Part shown: positions 60,720 to 64,000 of the stretch, piece by piece
Position numbering within the stretch: position 1 is the first letter of the stretch
Layout of the letters: each line of letters starts with the position of its first letter
Origin: Plantactinospora sp. BC1
Lineage (GTDB): Bacteria; Actinomycetota; Actinomycetes; Mycobacteriales; Micromonosporaceae
NCBI RefSeq assembly: GCF_003030345.1
Contig: NZ_CP028158.1
Coordinates: 372,001 to 436,000 of the forward strand
Reading direction: 5' to 3'
Length of the DNA: 64,000 nucleotides
Program-made: the position numbers and the translations under genes
Notes under the pieces: generated by a model
Databases searched by the model: none
Told to the model about the DNA's origin: nothing
The model's input: the letters and a program-made list of their open reading frames with translations, nothing else

Positions 60720-62381
60720 ATGAGCCAGGTGCGGCGAGTTCGGGGAAGACTGAGGCGATTCCATGCCGGACTGATCCTCGCCACCGTGTTGGCGAGCGCG
60801 ACGGCGGTCCTCGGGACCGCGCCCGCCACCGCCACGGTGGGCGCGGCACCGAGCTGCGCCGAGTTGGCGGGAAGCGAGATCCCGGCGTCGGCAATCACGT
60901 TGCCGACCAGGGGTGGCCGGGTCGGGTCGGCATCCCTGGTGACCCAGACCGTGAGTGGCAAGACCATCGAGTACTGCACCGTCGGTGCGGCGCTCTTCCC
61001 GATCGACCCCTCCGCGCCGGACATCAGGCTACAGATCGCGATGCCGGTCGAGTGGAACCGCAACGCGATGATGTTCGGCGGCGGCGGATACAACGGAACG
61101 ATTCCCGCCGTCACCCAGAACGTGCCGTTCGGGCGTGCCGATCAACCGACGCCGCTGGCCCGTGGGTACGTGACGTTCGGGAGCGACTCCGGCCACCAGG
61201 CGGGGCCCGCAGGGTCCCTGGACGGGTCCTTCGGGATGAACGACGAGGCACTTCGCAACTTCGCCGCCGGTGACGCGCTCAAGAAGACCCGCGATGCCGC
61301 GCTCTACCTCATCCGTCGTGGCTACGGTGTCGGACCCGGTCGGACGTACTTCGCGGGCGGCTCGACGGGCGGACGGGAGGCTCTCGTCGTCGCACAGCGC
61401 TGGCCGGACGCCTTCGACGGCGTCATCTCCGCCTACCCCGCCTGGAACAACACCGCCGAGATCCTGCACCTCGGCCACCTCGTGCAGGTGATGTCCCGCC
61501 CCGGCGCATTCCCCGGCCCCGAGAAGCAGACCCTCCTCTACGACAGCGTCATGGCGGCGTGCGACGGACGGGACGGCCTCGAGGACAGGATCATCTCGAA
61601 CGCCGACGGCTGCGAACTCGACCCCCGCGTGCTCCGCTGCTCCAAGGGTGCCGATACCGGCCCGACCTGTCTCTCCGATCCGCAGATCGCCTCGGTGATC
61701 GCCGCCGCCGAGCCGTTCCGCTGGCCGTACCGGATCGCCAGCGGCGAGCGGTACTATCCCGGCTTCCCGCTGCTCTCGGGTGCCGACATGAGAACCCCGG
61801 TCCTCGGCTTCGGCACCTCCGCGCCCGCCAACCCGATGCCGACGACCAGCGGATACGGGGCGCAGTACTGGGACCAGTGGGTGAAGTACTTCCTGACCAG
61901 GGACGCCGGCCACGACCCCCTGGCTGTCGACCCTCGGCGACCCGGAAAGTGGCTTCCCCGGATCAGTCACCTCTCGACCATCCAGGACCGCAACGACTCG
62001 GACCTGCGTCCCTTCGCGCGCTCCGGCGGAAAACTGCTGCTCCTGCACGGTGCTGCCGACGAGCTGGTGTCGCACCGCTCGACGAACGACTACTACCGGC
62101 GGGTGCTCGGCACGGTAGGCACCCGGCAGACCCGGGAGTTCATGCGGTACTACCTGGTGCCAGGGGCGAACCACGCCAACGTCGGCGCGCCCGCGTTCGC
62201 CGCCAACTGGGACTCGCTCTCCGCCCTGGAGCGCTGGGTCGAGGCAGGACGGCCGCCGGTCAGGCCGGTGGCCACCGACGCCAGGAGTGGCAGGACCCGC
62301 CCGCTCTGCGAGTACCCGCGCTGGCCGAAGTACCGCTCGGGTGATCCCGACAGCGCCGAGAGCTTCGTGTGTGCGCGCTGA
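60720..62381 (+). CDS. Secreted tannase/feruloyl esterase family protein
   Basis: 553 residues with a signal peptide (HAGLILATVLASATAVLGTAPATA). The alpha/beta-hydrolase core has YFAGGSTGGREALVVAQRWP (Ser nucleophile) and later LLLLHGAADELVSHRST (Asp) and PGANHANVG (His). RLQIAMPVEWNRNAMMFGGGGYNG is the tannase opening block. Family enzymes release gallate or ferulate from plant esters. GCAGGAGG lies 6 bases before ATG 60720. With the carboxylesterase, ligase and ABC genes it suggests use of esterified phenolics. Confidence 0.88.
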   Translation: MSQVRRVRGRLRRFHAGLILATVLASATAVLGTAPATATVGAAPSCAELAGSEIPASAITLPTRGGRVGSASLVTQTVSGKTIEYCTVGAALFPIDPSAPDIRLQIAMPVEWNRNAMMFGGGGYNGTIPAVTQNVPFGRADQPTPLARGYVTFGSDSGHQAGPAGSLDGSFGMNDEALRNFAAGDALKKTRDAALYLIRRGYGVGPGRTYFAGGSTGGREALVVAQRWPDAFDGVISAYPAWNNTAEILHLGHLVQVMSRPGAFPGPEKQTLLYDSVMAACDGRDGLEDRIISNADGCELDPRVLRCSKGADTGPTCLSDPQIASVIAAAEPFRWPYRIASGERYYPGFPLLSGADMRTPVLGFGTSAPANPMPTTSGYGAQYWDQWVKYFLTRDAGHDPLAVDPRRPGKWLPRISHLSTIQDRNDSDLRPFARSGGKLLLLHGAADELVSHRSTNDYYRRVLGTVGTRQTREFMRYYLVPGANHANVGAPAFAANWDSLSALERWVEAGRPPVRPVATDARSGRTRPLCEYPRWPKYRSGDPDSAESFVCAR

Positions 62382-62558
62382 CGTCACCTCGGTGCCGTCA
62401 GCCTGCCGGGGCGCAGCGACCAACCGCGGCACAGCGCCGCCCGAACCGTGTGACCGAGAAGGGACTGAGATGCCTCGACCGCCAGCGCAGCTCCCCGCCG
62501 GAGGGAGGGCAGCCGGGATGACGACGGGCTCGGCCGCTCTAGCCAGGAGGGAAGCCGG

Positions 62559-63323
62559 GTGACGACGAGCGATCGGATGGCGCTGCGCACCCGGTCCCTG
62601 ACGAAGGTGTTCCGCGGCTTCCGGGCGGTGGACTCGGTGGACCTCGAGGTTCGCGAGGGCAGTGTGCACGCGCTGGTGGGCCCGAACGGTGCCGGCAAGA
62701 CCACGCTGTTCAACCTGCTGACCGGATTCGTCTCCCCGACGTCCGGCGCGATCACGGTCTTCGACGAGGACGTCACCGGCCAACAGCCCGAGCAGGTCGC
62801 CCGCCGTGGCGTGGCCAGGTCGTTCCAGATCACCAGCCTCTTCGAGACACTGACGAGCCGGCAGCACGTGGAGCTGGCTCTCCAGGGGCTCACCAGCCAG
62901 GGATTCCGGTTCTGGCGGTCGGAGAAGCTGCTCGGCAGGAACCGCGCCCGGGTGGACGAGCTGCTCGCGCAGGTGGGGCTGATGCCGCTGGCGGAGAAGC
63001 CGGTCGGGCTGCTCGCCTACGGGCAGAAGCGCGCGCTGGAACTGGCGCTGGTGCTGGCGCTGGATCCACGGGTGATGCTCCTCGACGAGCCGACGGCCGG
63101 GATGGGGATCGAGGACGTCGACCGGACCATCGAGCTGGTCCGCCGCCTCGCGGCCGGTCGCACGGTGGTGTTCGTGGACCACAACATGCACGTGGTCGGC
63201 AGCCTGGCCGACCGGGTGACGGTGTTGCAGCAGGGCCGAATCCTGGCCGAGGGCGGCTACGACGAGGTCCGCAACGACGAACGGGTGATCACCGCGTACC
63301 TGGGCGAGGCCGACCATGCTTGA
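62559..63323 (+). CDS. Branched-chain/aromatic-acid ABC transporter ATPase (LivG type)
   Basis: 254 residues. Walker A is VGPNGAGKTTL, with RSFQITSLFETLTSRQHV as the Q-loop region. LLAYGQKRALELALVLA replaces LSGGQ in the HAAT style, Walker B is VMLLDEPTAGMG, and the H-loop is VFVDHNMHVV. HAAT systems import branched amino acids, amides or aromatic acids. GTG 62559 has AGGAGG 9 bases upstream. The end overlaps the next ATPase by 8 bases. Confidence 0.9.
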   Translation: MTTSDRMALRTRSLTKVFRGFRAVDSVDLEVREGSVHALVGPNGAGKTTLFNLLTGFVSPTSGAITVFDEDVTGQQPEQVARRGVARSFQITSLFETLTSRQHVELALQGLTSQGFRFWRSEKLLGRNRARVDELLAQVGLMPLAEKPVGLLAYGQKRALELALVLALDPRVMLLDEPTAGMGIEDVDRTIELVRRLAAGRTVVFVDHNMHVVGSLADRVTVLQQGRILAEGGYDEVRNDERVITAYLGEADHA

Positions 63324-64000
63324 GGTGAACGGCCTGATGGCGTGGTACGGCGAGGCGCAGGCCCTGCACGGGGTGAGCGTACGGGTCGGAGAGGGCGAGG
63401 TCGTCACCCTGGTCGGGCGCAACGGCGCCGGAAAGACCACCCTGGTGCGGTGCCTGATCGGCCTGCACCGGCAGGTCGGCGGCAGCGTCTCCTTCCTCGG
63501 CCGCGACGTCACCCGCACGCCGGCCCACCAGCGGGCCCGCGCCGGGATGGGCTGGGTCCAGGACGACCGCGGCATCTACGCGAGCCTCAGCGTGGAGGAG
63601 AACCTGCTGCTTCCGCCCAGGGTCTCCGACCGGGCGTGGACGCTGGAGCGGGTCTACGAGACGTTCCCGGAACTCGCCGACCGCCGCAGGGCGCCCGGCA
63701 CCACGCTGTCGGGTGGGGAGCAGCAGATGCTGGCCATCGCCCGGGCGCTCCGGACCGGTGCCCGGCTGATGCTGATGGACGAACCCTCCGAGGGCCTGGC
63801 CCCGGTGGTCGTGGCCCGGATCGGGACGATCATCCGCCAGATCAAGGCCACCGGCGCCGGTGTGCTGCTCATCGAGCAGAACGTCAAGTTCGCCGCCACC
63901 GTGGCCGACCGGCACTACCTGCTCAGCCAGGGCCGCGTCGTCGAGACCCTCGACAACTCCGAATTCCGGCGGCGCGAGGGCGAACTCCTCACCCATCTCG
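63316..64000 (+). CDS. Branched-chain/aromatic-acid ABC transporter ATPase (LivF type), 3' end cut
   Basis: 228 codons are visible, nearly the full usual length of about 235. Walker A is VGRNGAGKTTL, Q-loop WVQDDRGIYASLSVEENL, signature LSGGEQQMLAIARAL, Walker B LMLMDEPSEGLAP and H-loop LLIEQNVKFA. It forms the ATPase pair with the preceding LivG-like protein, whose reading frame it overlaps. Permease and binding-protein genes would be expected past base 64000. Confidence 0.9.
   Translation, partial: MLEVNGLMAWYGEAQALHGVSVRVGEGEVVTLVGRNGAGKTTLVRCLIGLHRQVGGSVSFLGRDVTRTPAHQRARAGMGWVQDDRGIYASLSVEENLLLPPRVSDRAWTLERVYETFPELADRRRAPGTTLSGGEQQMLAIARALRTGARLMLMDEPSEGLAPVVVARIGTIIRQIKATGAGVLLIEQNVKFAATVADRHYLLSQGRVVETLDNSEFRRREGELLTHL

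Overview
The window comes from a high-GC actinomycete. Base composition is above 70% GC, GTG starts are common, genes are tightly coupled by ATGA/GTGA overlaps, and ECF sigma factors, GntR and PucR regulators, and Tat- or Sec-exported glycosidases are present. The protein repertoire fits Micromonosporaceae or a close relative; that assignment is inference. I saw no rRNA, tRNA, CRISPR array, intact insertion sequence or prophage.

Layout. (1) 1-13909, minus strand: a peptide-uptake and D-amino-acid operon. It runs from an S12 serine hydrolase through an oligopeptide ABC transporter (binding protein, OppB, a fused OppC-OppD and OppF), a frameshifted S9 peptidase/S12 hydrolase fusion and a GNAT acyltransferase to an N-acylamino-acid racemase/MenC enzyme, with a PucR-type regulator beyond it. 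(2) 14033-31325, minus strand: a 4619-residue Tc-toxin A subunit carrying about 31 hemopexin-like repeats. Two paralogous proline-rich HExxH metalloproteases resembling anthrax lethal factor (M34/ATLF type) follow directly; the first start overlaps the end of the toxin gene. No TcB or TcC gene is in the window. (3) 32145-34913, plus strand: an ABM-like protein with an MDR oxidoreductase, then an ECF sigma factor with a membrane partner. (4) 35064-43287: a galactosamine/amino-sugar locus (DMT permease, BadF-type kinase, AgaS-like SIS isomerase, GatZ/KbaZ, GntR/UTRA repressor) with a divergent Tat-exported GH36-like glycosidase. TGGTAT-core operator candidates recur around it. (5) 43426-48411: a secreted CBM13-GH62 arabinofuranosidase under a LacI-type palindrome, a recombinase remnant, a MerR/BtrH-like pair and a small membrane protein. 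(6) 48437-54941: an ECF42 sigma factor with its DGPF/YCII partner, a DHA2 multidrug exporter, an LtrA-like membrane protein, a secreted SGNH hydrolase and a SUKH-like protein. (7) 55278-64000: a secreted jelly-roll-like protein, an SMP-30-like lactonase, an acyl-CoA ligase, a carboxylesterase, a divergent tannase/feruloyl esterase, and the start of a LivG/LivF-type ABC transporter cut by the window end.

The most novel part is region 2. The Tc translocation shell lacks its usual TcB-TcC cargo cocoon but is translationally coupled to two lethal-factor-like proteases that share an RPDKP motif in their proline-rich N-termini. The working hypothesis is a Tc-based delivery system with stand-alone protease effectors. 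Region 1 also reads as a coherent unit for importing and degrading peptides containing D-residues. Assignments were made by reading translated sequence and motifs; no database search was run.
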